The translations under genes and the position numbers were made by a program. The notes beneath the pieces were generated by a model that was not told the origin of the DNA, made no database searches, and saw only the letters and a list, made by a program, of their open reading frames with translations. DNA of 64,000 bases from Hofstenia miamia (lineage: Eukaryota; Xenacoelomorpha; Acoela): NCBI GenBank assembly GCA_004352715.1, contig SCFE01000003.1:5204424-5268423 (forward strand). Reading direction: 5' to 3'. This document shows, piece after piece, positions 43,770 through 55,605 of the stretch; positions within the stretch are counted from its first letter, which is position 1; the number at the start of each line of letters is the position of its first letter.

Positions 43770-45640
43770 AGAATAATTTGAAGAAGCAATTCACCTTGGT
43801 GCTCCTTGTTTCTTGGTACAAAAGAATGATGGTTCTATGATATTTGTTATAGATTATAGAAAATTTAATAACACCATGGTAGATTATTTTCTTCTTCTGG
43901 TGATTAAAGAACTTATAATGGATTTAAATGGCTGTCAGTATTTTACTCAATTAGATCTGCTATCTGGATATTGGCATAGGAAATTAAAAAAAAATTCCAA
44001 ACCTAAAACAGCATTTACTATTAATAACAAGTTATTTGAATTTAATTGAATGCCACATGGACTCAAAAATGTCTAGCTACTTTTCAATTATTGGTGCAAA
44101 CCATATTACAAGATATTGGATTTATTCCTTTAATCAGTGATGTATTAGTAGCTACTCTAATGTTTGTTTGGCATATAGATTTACTGGAGGAAGTATTTTT
44201 CTAACTTACAGAAGCTAATGTAAAATTGAAACCCAAAAAGTGGTGAAATATCCCAGGTATGTGGTAGATAAGGTTGGTATTAGAACAGATTCAGAGAAAG
44301 CGAAAAAACTAAGTGCAATTCTCCCTCAAAAAATAAAAGGGAAGCTGAAATATATGCTGGTTTTGTTAATTACCTCAGTAAATTTGTGCCACAATATGCT
44401 GAAATAATGCTACCAATATATAACTTACAACAAAACAGCAAATTTTTGTGGTTGTGGAATGTCAAAAGGCATTTGATCAAATAAAAGATGTTTTGCAAAG
44501 TGACTGTTTATTGCACCATCCTGATTTTACAAAGTCATTTACACTAGAGGTAGATGCAAGTAATACTATGCTCAGAGCTGTTTGGTTACAAAATGATGCA
44601 CCTATATCATATTATAGTAGAATTTTAAAAGGTGCTAAGAACTACTCCACAACAGATAGGAAGTTCTTAGCACTTTTTTCAGCATTTAAATACTACAGAA
44701 ATTATTTATAGGAACAAAAATTTATAGCTATCACTGATCATCAGACTCTATTGGGTTTACTACAAAAGCCTCCAGCAAATAGCAGAAATGAAATGGCTGT
44801 TACATTCAAACTTTAGAAGAACATACATATAATGCTGAATATTGACCAAGCAAACAGAATATCTTACCTGAAATAATGACGAGACTTTCACTGAGTGAAT
44901 TAAAACCTGAAGCTCCAATTTATGTTCCAGACAACAGAAAACATATAGATTAACATTTCACCAGTCCCTAGCAGATGATCAAATTGAAGAGAAGATAAGA
45001 GTTTATCTTCAAGCTGGACACTTCAGGGATAAGAAAATAGTTTGAATAAAGAAAAAAGTGGGATATTTTTTTATGTAAAAGAGTATCTGAAATTACTACA
45101 AAATGGGAAAGATGCCACTGAAATATATCTTATTTGGCTCATGCAAAGATGGGACATTTACCAAAGTTTCCTGATGTACAATCTCATCAATTTATTTCAG
45201 TTGATATTGTGAGTCCCCTTGCTGAATTAGTGAATTACTCATACATTGTAATTATAATTGATCATGGAAGTAGAATGCTGGAAGCAGTCCCTGTGGTTGG
45301 AATCACTGGATACTTAAATTTGGTACACCTTGCTGGATTCATTCAGACCATGGTCAACAATTTCTGAGTACAGTGTGGACTGAATTAGGGAATCTGCTTA
45401 ACATAAAGAGATAATTTATGACACCTTGCAGGCCTCACACAAATGGAGTAGTGGTGTGTGTGCATCACACACAAAAATACCAATTAAGATGCAGCAGTTT
45501 GTCATTGTAATTTGCATTGTGAGAAGCTGTATTCAAATGTAATCATTTCACACATGAATCCAATAGCAAAGTAACACCATTTGAAATGCTATTTGGAGCA
45601 GTGGCAATGATGCATAATGATTTACCTTAATACAAAGAGC
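43770..45640 (+). pseudogene. gypsy-3 pol remnant (RT, RNase H, integrase)
   Basis: RT motifs: GAPCFLVQKNDGSMIFVIDY, then CQYFTQLDLLSGYWHRKL, then, after a frameshift, a decayed active site (PLISDVLVAT) that has lost one of the two Asp residues. RNase H (about 44448-44760): FTLEVDASNTM, ISYYSRILKGAKNYST and AITDHQTLLGLL. Integrase (about 45134-45640): SHQFISVDIVSPLAEL and SYIVIIIDHGSRMLEAVPV, followed by PCRPHTNGVV where the Glu of the triad is lost. Numerous stops and shifts occur throughout. The element has been dead for a long time. Confidence 0.8.
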
Positions 45641-45699
45641 AATTTCTTCCAGCACATAATCTTTCAAATACTAAATATTTGATTTGTTGAATTTTAAAA

Positions 45700-45710
45700 A
45701 AGGGGGGCAG
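45700..45710 (+). other. Polypurine tract of gypsy-3
   Basis: AAGGGGGGCAG directly precedes the TGTAGTGTT start of the 3' LTR, the usual place and composition for plus-strand priming. Confidence 0.7.
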
Positions 45711-45846
45711 TGTAGTGTTCACTCAAGTATAATTTTTATGAGCTAATATTAAGAAATGTGTTGTAAATATTTGTAAAGTGGCAAGAAGATAAGTGTAAAG
45801 TGCTGTAATAGTTTCTGGTGTGTATTCTTTATAGTAGAAATAACAT

Positions 45847-46419
45847 TAATTGCAAAAAATTCATTCTAGAGATAGTTGAACTCACAGTTTATTCTATGCA
45901 CAGTGCACTAAAAGCCTTTCCTCAGAATTTTCAAAATCCAAAGGTAGATCCAGTCTATGAGTGTGAGGAATTTAAGGCAGCAGCTGATCACAAGTGTGCA
46001 ATGAATCTTTAGTTGCAAAGACATAATCAGCCAAAATAACCATTTCAGAGTAACAATGGCAACAAAAACTGCATCAGGCAGCATAAACTGGCCATCCTTG
46101 TAGAAGCATAAACACCCTTGTAGAAATTGGGGATGGTGGTGACTGGGGTGGCATCAAGAGGTGTATCCAAGTGATTGTCAGAGTGAAATATGATGGGCTG
46201 CCTGACAATAAAGTCAGACATAAGTCAATAGAGTTCATTAAGCATTTCTCACAAGTGCTTAAAGAATCTGTAAGGGATATATATATAAAAAGGCATTTAT
46301 GGATAAGTTGGATCTATCTGCACCTAAAAACTTAGGGTTGAACTGCCAACATAGCTTCACAGAGGTTCAAAAGTAATAGATTCATTAAACCTGCAAAAAC
46401 TTCCAGGTCACAACAACCT
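45847..46419. other. Unassigned sequence between gypsy-3 and the LINE remnant
   Basis: A 64-codon open frame at 45818-46012 has no motif. The GC-richer part from about 46090 may be the decayed 5' portion of the LINE that follows. Confidence 0.4.
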
Positions 46420-47230
46420 TCAGGGAGAAGCTTTCAAATGTGGAAGTAGTGTGCTTATTGAACACCTTGCAGAAGACTTTGCACAAGTGTTTACATTAGA
46501 GAGATGTCCAAGGAAGTGGTTTGATGCAGAAGTTATTTTTACCAAAAAAGGGGTCCATATCTGACCCTAACCATTACTGCACCGTCTTTCTATTGGATCA
46601 AAGAAAAATCTTTGCAATATTCTGCATTGCAGGCTGCAGCAATTGCTGGTAATAAATGTGCATTCCCATGAACTTAATTTGGTTTTAGATCAGACAAATC
46701 TACTATGCCAGCCATTCATGTGCTGAGGCAAGCCCAGGAAGCTGCTAATTACAGAAAGAAAACCTTCTAGCATATTTCATTGAACTTCAAAAGGCCTTTG
46801 ACTACATTCACAGGCAAGTAATTTGGCAGTGTCTAGCAGCAAGGGTTTGCCAAAACAGCTAATCAAGATAATTAATTCCTTAAATGATTCAGCAATAGCA
46901 CACATTCATGGTGAAAGTCAGGGTGCAAGCTGTGGTTTGAGCATGGAGAACAACAAGGGTTGTCCTCAGCCAATGCTTATTGAAATTCCTTTTGTATTAT
47001 CTGATCTGTGAGGGACTCTGAAACTTTCAAAGGAATTGTTTTTAACTATTTCTTTGGTAAAGCTAAACTGGAACTTAAGCACGTCAAGTATGTAGATGAT
47101 CTTTGTTTTTTTCAGCAGGTCTGAGCAACAAATACAGATCTATCTAATGGCTTGTTACAGTTTTATTCCCACTGGGTATTAATATCTCTGTACCAAATCA
47201 AATGGTCTAATAAAAGTGGCGGATACTGTA
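46420..47230 (+). pseudogene. LINE (non-LTR) reverse transcriptase remnant
   Basis: Pieces of a non-LTR RT occur in order in changing frames. FTKKGSISDPNHY with VFLLDQRKIFA corresponds to the usual KKGDRSDPxNYRPISLL region. GFRSDKSTMPAIHVLRQAQE corresponds to GFRxGRST. AYFIELQKAFDYIHR matches the D-x-x-K-A-F-D segment of the active site. KYVDDLCFF near 47085-47110 corresponds to the YADD box with Ala changed to Val. Stop codons and shifts occur every 100-200 bases. The clade could be CR1-, RTE- or Jockey-like; I cannot decide. Endonuclease and 3' tail were not recognised. Confidence 0.75.
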
Positions 47231-49547
47231 GCTGGAAGTGTATAGCAGAGGGCTGTTGTAAGTTGTATAACAGTAAAGGTTGATATTGAGACCTGTCACC
47301 CCAACCTTTTAAAGCATATAGATTCAGGCAACATAGGAAGCTCCAAGGCTTCTGTTGTCAATTGGGGCATTGATGGGGCTGAACCTGTATCCTTTTCTTA
47401 CCAGGGCTTCTAGACCAGATCTGGCCAGTATCATACAAGCTTTAGCATTTTGTGAGGAGCTAGTGTGGCATAATGGCATGAGGACAAAAGAAAATCTAGA
47501 AAGAGGCAACTAAGATTATCAGTAAACTTGTGATTTAATTATACTTTTGTACAAACACAATTATTATTATTTAAATCTTGTAAAACAATTTGTGCAGTTT
47601 CAAAATTATGTTTATCAGCAAAATGGTTTTTACAAAATTGAATAGATGAAAATCACTATGCTAATTAGTAATGACATTGCATAATCAAATCAGACAAAAC
47701 AATTGTAAACAATTTTGAATCAATGAACAGGTACATGCCATTTGTTTAAGTGCTTGTGAAATATTATTATAAATAGAGTGTAATTGATTTATTTGATGAT
47801 AAATTAATTTCACTAGAGTTCTTTTAATGTTTTATCAGGTTTGATTATTAATGACCATGGAAAGCTAAATATCTGAGTGTATGAGTGGTTCTTCTCTTAT
47901 TATCAAAAACCCAGAAATCCCAGTATATTCAATAACCAATGCAAAATCTCAAAGAAATTGACAGAATGGATCACAGATATCAATAATATGGAGTAAAATA
48001 TAAATGAATTTTCAAGGTTTATCCACAATATCCATTTTCATCATCCACAATGTTCATTTAAAAAAACACTGATTTTTTTGAAGTTTATAGGGGTGTCCTA
48101 ATATGAATTGAAATATTACTAAACAAAATTTTAAAGACTACTGAAATTAAAAACAAAATGCAGTTTTATAGATAGTTTTTTTCAAAAAAAATCACTATAA
48201 TTTTTAAAAAATTAGTAACACATCCTATAATATTCATATCTAAAAGAGAAAATTTGCCATTGTGGAAGATTGACAGGGAATTTTGGGAAATTATCTTTGA
48301 ATGTTATGTCTTGTATTACTGCAAATATCTCAAAGTAAAAATTTCCAATTTTTGAATTTTTAATTTTGAGAAAAACGTTTTTTCAGTTGAAATTTTTAAT
48401 ACTTTCCGTATTAGGACAGAACCAACAAAATTAGAATCTCCTTTCAAAACTGCGAATTTTGGTGTAAAATCTTATTCATAGCTTCATTATATCAAAAGTT
48501 ATTAAAGAAATATCTTTTCTGGCCAGCCTAGCTCAGCCAATATTGATTTTTGAGATAAACATGCTGAGAAACAAATTTTTTCAGTGAAATTTGCTATTTA
48601 AAACTTCAAATGGAGCTGTGATATCTTTAAAATTTTTGTTGCTATAGCCTGCCAATTTAAGCTATAATATCTAAAGCCAAATCCAGGTTTTCAAAATAAT
48701 TTTTTTTAAATAATTTATGGCTGTGTAAAATTTTTGTCTTTCAATTTCAAACAATTTTTATTAAAATTCAGATCATTAAAGTGAAAAAACAAAAAAAAAT
48801 TACAAAAAAATGGTTTTTTTCAAATAAATGGTATAAAAAATTTTAAAATTCAGGCTTATTAAAAATTTATATAAATTTAAAATGTTGGGAATTTAAAAAG
48901 CTTTTAATTTTCAAAGTCCATTGCCAATTTTTTGTGTGACCTCACTCCAAATATAATCAATGACAGCAATAAAAATATTTTTTGCTATACGGTGCAATTT
49001 TGGTGAGAAAGTATGAGATTGTGATAGCTCTGATAACAACGCAAATTAAGAACTAGATTTTATCAGAAACACATATAAAAATGATGTCAACTACTAAGAA
49101 GCTACTGTAAATGTTTGAAAAATACTTTACTAGAAGGATGATTAAAAATCAACCTCTCAGAAGGCCATGAATAGTGGAAACTGCAAATAACACAGGAATC
49201 TACCCCCACCAAAATCAACATATTGAGCACACAACAAAGAAATATATGCGGCATGGAGAACATGTGTCATACTAATTAGCGAAGCTGGAGGTGAAGAATG
49301 GCATAATCAGCACAATAAGGATAATTAAAATAAAAACCTCGGTGATTTATATTTCCTTAATTATACCTGTATTTAATTAATTAAACAATTTGCAAAAAGA
49401 GTGATTAAATTTCATAAGATCAGAATGCTTTTTGATAAATTGTAGAGGGCAAAATGCTTGATCAAATTAAGTATCATGTGGTGGTAAATTAAGCAAAAAT
49501 CCACGTAAACAAGATCTGACAAAAGAAATGCACATCCATATAGATAC
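47231..49547. other. AT-rich DNA, no supported gene
   Basis: About 2.3 kb without recognisable genes. The segment 47831-47876 and the segment 49856-49895 share a TTTGATTATT...GGAAAGCTAAAT pattern, so a small dispersed repeat is likely. The region 48060-49000 is extremely poor in GC. Confidence 0.5.
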
Positions 49548-49752
49548 CTAAATACTACCTGGATGTGAAGTGCTTGACAAGTGACATTCAATATGTTGCA
49601 ATAGTGTGAAGGCGTAAATTCGAGTAAATGTAGAATATTTTAAGTGCTCAGGCATCAAACATAATATTTTAGAATCATGTCTTGATTATTGCAACATATT
49701 TGTTAAATTTAAGAGTCACTTGTCAACCACTTCACATCCAGTTAGTATTTAG
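49548..49752. mobile_element. Hairpin-type MITE (about 205 bp)
   Basis: Long inverted arms face each other: the left arm contains CTAAATACTACCTGGATGTG and TTGACAAGTGAC, and ends with ATATGTTGCAATA near 49603. The right arm, read on the other strand, contains CTAAATACTAACTGGATGTG, TTGACAAGTGAC and ATATGTTGCAATA. The arms are 56 and 66 bases with a few differences and leave a loop of about 80 bases. The structure resembles a foldback MITE. No clear target duplication was seen. Confidence 0.65.
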
Positions 49753-51611
49753 TTATGTATGACACATCTTAACTGTGTTAGCATATTTCTCTTATAAATA
49801 TTGTTCAAGATTTAATACTGGTTGATTAAGTAATTACTTTGGGGTTATTGTGTATTGGTTAGGTTTGATTATTTATGTTAATGGAAAGCTAAATGTTGAA
49901 ACACATGATTTGTTCTCAGAGTCTCCAAAGCCAATTAGTGGACTTTGTGCAGCTACCCACTAACATCATTCTTTCAAGCTGATGTTCTGCTTACCAAAAG
50001 TTGCTTATTAAGTTACATGTTGAAATAGGAGTTTTTACCATTATAGCTTTTCTATACATTTCAAAGCTAAATTCAATGCATTTAAGCAGCTGGACAGCTA
50101 TCCTTTGGCTAAAACTTTTATATTTTAGGTCCAAATTTGTAGGGAACAAGAATTATTACACATTTGAAGTGTCTAAGAACACCCTTATAATTATTGTGTT
50201 AATTGTAAGCGTAATTGTTCTGAACTCCAAGTTTCTGCTGGCCATACCAACTGTTTGCATTAATCCAGGATCATGCATCTATTTCAATGGAAGGCGATTT
50301 ATATGTAGAGTATTAATAAGCTTATGCAACAGGTTGTATTTATTTCCTAATTGCTAACAATAACAATAACAATCAATGTACAAATTATTACAGTTACACA
50401 TTCAAAGATAAGCAACAATAGCGCAAAAATAACATTGTGTGTTTTCTGTGAGCCATTTCCATAATAGTGGTAGCTGGTGATCAGCATACTCCATTGATTC
50501 TTCCTCTTCTGCAATGATTATACTTCAGACTGTTGGTGATCTAAATTAACTATTGTAAGATGCCTACTGAATGGTTACAATCTAGTTGTAAATAATAAGG
50601 ATTAAAATACATAAAGTTATAGGTCCACAAACAGATAAGTGAGTAAAAGTGATGCCCACTGAAGACGCAAGTTAGACATCTCATCTGCTCAGGTAGAAGC
50701 AAAATGAGTAAATTAAGTTCAGATTCGGCCTTGTGCAGGTTCTACAACATCACATGCAAAAATTTTAGTTTTCAAAAAATAGGGGGCTCAAGCCCCCTTT
50801 CAGGCTTGATAACACTGCTCAAAATACAAAAGCTAAGTTATACTAAATTAAATCCTGTCTTGCATAGCTTACTAATGACTATATATGGGTAGTTTTAAGA
50901 AGAACAATTCAATAATTGGGTTTTAAGCCATGGACAAGGATGTTTACTAACCCTATTTGAATAGTTATTTGGAAGTATCCAATTTTGTCATACAAATTCA
51001 ATTTCTACATGGTGCCTACAGGCGATTTTATGCAGAATATGGATTACATAAGGGTTATTTTTATACAGTTAAACTTGCATGACATTTCTTTAAGAATAGC
51101 CATTTGTTTGGACATTTGATGGCTTTTATATTTGACTTAAAAATGGGGTGTTAGTAAAAGGGAAAGCACTATTTTCACAGATATTTTTTTCATTAGGATA
51201 TTAATAATTAAAACTTTGAATTAGTTATAAAATAATAAAAAATATAGCAAAATTCTGAAAAACTGGAGTGGTGAATTGAATTGCAGCAGAATCAAAGAGA
51301 GGTATAAATTTATTTTTTTGTAAATAAAAAAATAGTAGAAAATCGTATAAAAATTGTTGAAAAATGAAAATTTAAATTGTCTGCATATGCTTCCACGATA
51401 TTTTAACTTCTCCTGGCATGTAAATGTCATAATTAAAATTGATAATTGAAGTTAGTTAGGATACATAATAATTGATATAATTTGGGTTTGGAGGACAATA
51501 ATTTTTCTTGATAGCAAATAATAATGGAAATGAAGATCTGAATAGTAGAAAGCGAGATTATTTTTTTTCAATTTTAGATTGTGAGTGTCTATGGAATAGG
51601 AATCTAGAATC

Positions 51612-51614
<3 letters not shown>
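49753..51614. other. AT-rich DNA with one hAT-like end
   Basis: No gene. A 118-codon open frame at 50001-50357 has no recognised motif. At 50768-50816 lies a palindromic GGGGGCTCAAGCCCCC. On the - strand the end at 50816 reads CAGTGTTATCAAGCCTGAAA, a hAT-like terminus whose partner was not found. Confidence 0.45.

Positions 51615-51661
<47 letters not shown>
51615..51661. repeat. (TA)n tract at the Tc1-like left border
   Basis: A TA tract of about 47 bases with one G interruption, ending at the terminal repeat of the Tc1-like element. Confidence 0.9.
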
Positions 51662-51664
<3 letters not shown>

Positions 51665-52851
51665 TGCTGGCCAAACTTTTGGGAACATTTTCCAAATTTA
51701 GAAATTTTTGTATTTTATACTAATAAACGCAATGCAGAAACAATACAATAATTATCAGTAATCTTTGTGCACCATACCACTTTAATTTGCTCCTTCAGAT
51801 CGTCAAGTGATGTGCATTGGCTCTTCCACAGATAGTTTTTGATGTGATATCAGCAATTTTCAATGACCTTGAGGTCTGGGGAGTTTCAAGGTCAGTTCTC
51901 AAGCAGCCGAAATTGTTGTGATGCAACTTTGGGCTTGTGGCAAAGAGCACCATCTTGTTGTTGTACAGATGTTCCGCGAAGCTGCATAAACATGGGAACT
52001 TTCTCCTGAATTATTTTGAGGTAGGACTTGGCTGTGACTGTCTCGTTGTGAGGAACAAAATGCAGACCATCACGCCCAAATCATCACAGAAGGTGCTTAG
52101 TGGACAGTTTTTGAGTGTAATGTGTGTTGAATCTTTGGTTTCTTGGTCGTTGAATGTGTTGCCAGTATGATATAAACTGGCAAATATTGAATTCGTCACT
52201 ACACATTACTTGATGCCACATCTCACAGGTGTAGTGTTGGTATTGCCTGCAGAAGCGCAACTGGTCTCAAATGTTCTTTGAAGACAATCGGGGTTTGGCT
52301 GCCGGTTTGCACGGTGGAAGGTCAACAATAGTATTCAATCGACGCCTAATGGTGGGTGTTCATGCATTCTGCAATACCGCACCTAGATTTGCTTTGACTT
52401 CAGAAGATGAAAAAAAAAAGGTTGATTGACGACGTAATGGTAAATGAGACGGTCAGTCTGAGGGGTTGCCACTTTCGATCTTCCAGACCACTTGTGAGAG
52501 GAAAAATTTTGCAGTTGCTGGTAGCGAGTAACACTTCTGGATACCGAAGATACTGACACGCCCATTCTAACAGCTACAGCGCGATAATTGTACCCTTCCT
52601 CGTACAAGATATGAATTTGAGCATGCTTTGTAGGTGAAATTTAACTACAACGGACCATATTTCAAAATATAATGATAGTGCTTTTTCAGTGAAAGTGTAT
52701 TTTGTGTAAATCTAAAGTTGTGTTAATTTGATTGGCTAAATGAATCTGTTGCAAATTCTAAAAAAAATTGGGAATTCCAGGATTTTACGAAGCTTTCAGG
52801 AAATAGCATAAAACATGCCTCAGACTGTTCCCAAACTTTTGGCCAGTACTA
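51662..52851 (-). mobile_element. Tc1-like DNA transposon (1190 bp)
   Basis: The left terminus reads CAGTGCTGGCCAAACTTTTG. The right terminus on the other strand reads TAGTACTGGCCAAAAGTTTG, both followed by GGGAAC or a close variant. TA tracts flank both ends, as expected for insertion at TA. The first base of the right terminus has changed from C. Length and structure are typical of Tc1 elements. The transposase is encoded on the - strand. Confidence 0.88.
51740..52658 (-). pseudogene. Tc1-like transposase remnant
   Basis: The likely start is ATG at 52658. After a stop, the DNA-binding part is intact for about 74 residues (YEEGYNYRAVAVRMGVS, SGRSKVATPQTDRL), a helix-turn-helix with a GRPR-like hook. 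Further on, in other frames, come CSDEFNI (first catalytic Asp), LRGTSVQQQDGALCHKPKV (second Asp) and NSPDLKVIENC (catalytic Glu), then TSLDDLKEQIKVVW. The spacing between the second Asp and the Glu is shortened to about 30 by a small deletion from the 34 typical of Tc1. Several stops and frameshifts make it non-functional. Confidence 0.8.
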
Positions 52852-52874
52852 TATATATATATATATATATATAT
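52851..52874. repeat. (TA)n tract at the Tc1-like right border
   Basis: A TA tract of about 24 bases directly after the right terminus of the Tc1-like element. Confidence 0.88.
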
Positions 52875-52999
52875 GATGAATTTTAGTTATTCCGTACTAA
52901 TAGAAGAGATAAATAAAACTGAATTTATTGCCTCTCTCAATGCAACTTCAACTCATTGATCTTATTCGATTTAATGGTATGCTGAATAATAAAATCGAT

Positions 53000-53345
53000 T
53001 TTAATATCTTTGATTATGCTTACTTGTTTATGCGGAAAAAAGAATCACTTCTAAGCAACAAAACTTTTTTCAAGACAAAATGAATAATAGAGTAAAATAG
53101 ATTATTTCTTCTTTATACATGTCTTTAAATTTGTAAATTTCATTAATCTGAAAACCAACATTGATTTCCTTGATGTATTTTCAAAATAAAGACAATTTAA
53201 GGATTTAATTATGCAACAATTTATTGATTTATATGCACTTTTTAAAGCTTGTACTCATTTTTAGTTTGTAATTGTACTATATACAAACTCAAAAATTTGA
53301 TCAGGAAATCAAAATAATCACGTCAAGGTTAAAATTCCTCCACCA
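53000..53345 (-). repeat. Dispersed repeat block A, copy 2 (inverted)
   Basis: Reverse complement of 35985-36305, with small insertions and deletions. It ends at CCTCCACCAGTA, the complement of the left border of copy 1. Confidence 0.75.
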
Positions 53346-53739
53346 GTAGTTAGGTAAGCGTAATGCTTACTCTGAAAATATAATCTAATAATGAATTATG
53401 GGATCTTATTGGCTTATGTCTTCAAAGGTACAGTGGGAAATGGGCATGCTTACTAATAGTTTCTATAAGTTCTAAATAATTACTATTAATATAACGGTAA
53501 AAGTTAAATTGGGATTTGCACTTATATATGGTGTATGGTGTATTTGTTTAGATACTACATAGATCCTTACAGCTCTGATTTTCAGAATTTATACCACTGA
53601 ATCTACTTTCAGTGTTCAATGGTGTTATACGTTATGCACTTGCATTAGATTCATAAAAGACGAGTTGACCCGAGTTACTTAATTGTATATGTGATCTACT
53701 AATGCAGCTTGAGATTTGAGAAACTCCCAGAGCGGTATG
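53346..53739. other. Non-coding DNA between repeat blocks
   Basis: No gene or recognisable repeat, apart from a weakly repeated GGTGTATGGTGTA at about 53529. Confidence 0.45.
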
Positions 53740-53850
53740 ACCGGAGACACATCTCAAAGTGATAAATTTTAACCGGTGAAGTAAAGTTAAGAGTGACCGG
53801 ATCCAGTCCGGACCGGTCTGGTGGTCAATACCGACTGGCTTCCATCTCTG
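53740..53850 (-). repeat. hAT-like end with GACCGG words
   Basis: Read on the - strand the end starts CAGAGATGGAAGCCAGTCGG. It agrees with the end at 861 in CAGAGATGNAARCC and is followed by the same kind of GACCGG, GGTCCGGAC and GGTCAC words. The adjacent 8 bases are cgttatat. A left partner with this duplication was not found, so the element is partial or its other end has decayed. Confidence 0.45.
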
Positions 53851-53874
53851 CGTTATATACCATTGTGCTACCCA

Positions 53875-54980
53875 ATATATATTTATTTAAGAGCGGGGCT
53901 TAAAATCTGAGATATAGTGAACGTTGATGGATTCTTTGACATTACATGCGAAAATTAGTGAAAACAGATGCAATTCAAACCAATATCGAGTTGGATTTGA
54001 GTAATCGGAATGTCGAGTTGAATTTGAACCTTGAACTTTTAAGTACTATCGTGCCTTCTCTTGCATATATGATGTATATACATATTCTAGAATCATCAAA
54101 TACGCATCAATAGCCCACTAAAAGTAACCAATTAAAATGCACTAATGGCAGGATACGAAACAACAATTTTATATTATGAATATTCAATTGAAAACAGCAA
54201 TAAAAATTCTGTACAAAAAAAAGAATTATATGCTATTTTACTAACAATTTCTTTGGTTTTGCATTACGATATGATTTAAAATTCCTAAATAAAATTATTG
54301 CATTTTACACAAAATTCAACCAAACAGCGTCTTAAGTAAATTTTGCTATCTAATCAACACAATTCATTACATAACAAATATCCAATCGTTTTGGAAATTT
54401 CGATAAATGGCTTTATATGATTTTCTATTTCATGTAATGCAATATTATTTGAATTATTGACTTGAATATTTACCAATGACCTATATTAATACTGCTATAA
54501 TGTTTATTGGTAAGATTTACACCTTGTTGCTAACCTTATTTACTTTTTGCGGCGTTTCTTAAATTAAACATTGTTCAATAAATACCAAAATCATGTCTAC
54601 TTATTGAAAATGTATTTTAATTTCATTTCCAATTGAGAATTTGTGCACGTATAAGACTATAGAGCATTTTACACAAAAATTGAATGTGTTTGATTTTAAT
54701 TACAAGAATATATGTAATTAATGAAACAGTTTGCTAAATTTTTATCTTCATGTATACAACAGTAGAAGCCATCACTATTATTTATAGTTGCTTAGCCACA
54801 ATCTAAAAAATTAAAAAGGACGGAGATTTGGCAAAAATTGAAGAGTAAATGTAAAAATGATTAATTCACTGCATATATTTGCAAATTGTAGTAATGTAAA
54901 TTCCTTGTTTTAACATATTTATTGGATATTCTAAAAGCTCATTATGTTTTATAGTATAGTTGTTTAGCAAACACTAAGTA
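53875..54980 (-). repeat. Dispersed repeat block B, copy 2 (inverted)
   Basis: Reverse complement of 37300-38440 with numerous small differences. Blocks A and B lie in the same order in both loci although each is individually inverted, so this is not one simple inverted duplication. Confidence 0.75.
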
Positions 54981-55034
54981 CATCCGTCCTACATGTGCTT
55001 GCAGTTTCAGTTAGGGTATATATAATATTTGTAG

Positions 55035-55605
55035 ATGTAGCTTTAGAGAAAATCTTTTTTGAGAATTGTGATCTTCCATATACAAAGAAATGTTTTTGGT
55101 TGCAATTTTATCGTTATGCGATGGCTAACATAACTCGCATTTTCAGATTTGAAATTTTAAGTTGTTGGAAAGAATAGCGCGGAACCCTATTAATAGTATG
55201 CCGACGGTATGGTTCCATAAACATTTTTGTATTAGTGATTATAATAATGACAAGCTTTCAGGGTAATATGTTGATCTTGGCTTGCTTAGAATATATATAT
55301 TTAAATGAGATTTTTTATTGAAGAACATCCCAAATTATATCAGTGTTCTTACATTTTGCAGTGTTTGCAAAAGTTAAGGTATTCCACTTGCTTCTCTGTG
55401 TTCTGTGCTTTTTCTTTTACATACATATTAGAGAGAATCCTTTTCAGAATTCTGCTCTTCCATTTGCAAGTTTGTACAAACAAATGTTTTTGGTTGCTTT
55501 AACTATTTTATCTTTATGTAATAGCCAACATGAATCGCATTTTCAGATTTGAAGTATTGGTCACCAATTTTATAAGTTGTTGGAAAGAATTACGGCGAAC
55601 AATGA
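55035..55605. repeat. Imperfect direct duplication
   Basis: The stretch 55055-55190 and the stretch 55440-55605 share GAATTNTGMTCTTCCAT, AAATGTTTTTGGTTGC, CGCATTTTCAGATTTGAA and AAGTTGTTGGAAAGAAT in the same order, with small insertions. This is a tandem duplication of roughly 390 bases that has since diverged. Open frames here are not conserved between the copies. Confidence 0.65.

Larger units (their letters stand above)
43545..45846 (+). mobile_element. Internally deleted Ty3/gypsy element, gypsy-3
   Basis: Two related segments begin TGTAGTGTT at 43545 and at 45711 and share a pattern including GCTAATATTAA, TTGTAAATATTTRTAAAGTG and AAGTGTAAAG over about 95 bases, so I read them as LTRs. 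The second is preceded by AAAAAAGGGGGGCAG, a polypurine tract. Between them are RT, RNase H and integrase pieces in the gypsy order. Gag and protease are missing, and RT begins only about 130 bases after the 5' LTR, which shows an internal deletion. The right end (AATAACA at 45846) is a guess from the CA rule. Confidence 0.75.

Noticed and set aside
50001-50357. 118-codon + strand frame
   Set aside because: No motif, no splice context, and the composition is that of the surrounding AT-rich DNA.
53620-53850. cgttatgc at about 53637 as the left target duplication of the hAT end at 53850 (cgttatat)
   Set aside because: The sequence after it does not begin with a hAT-like terminus, and two of eight bases differ.
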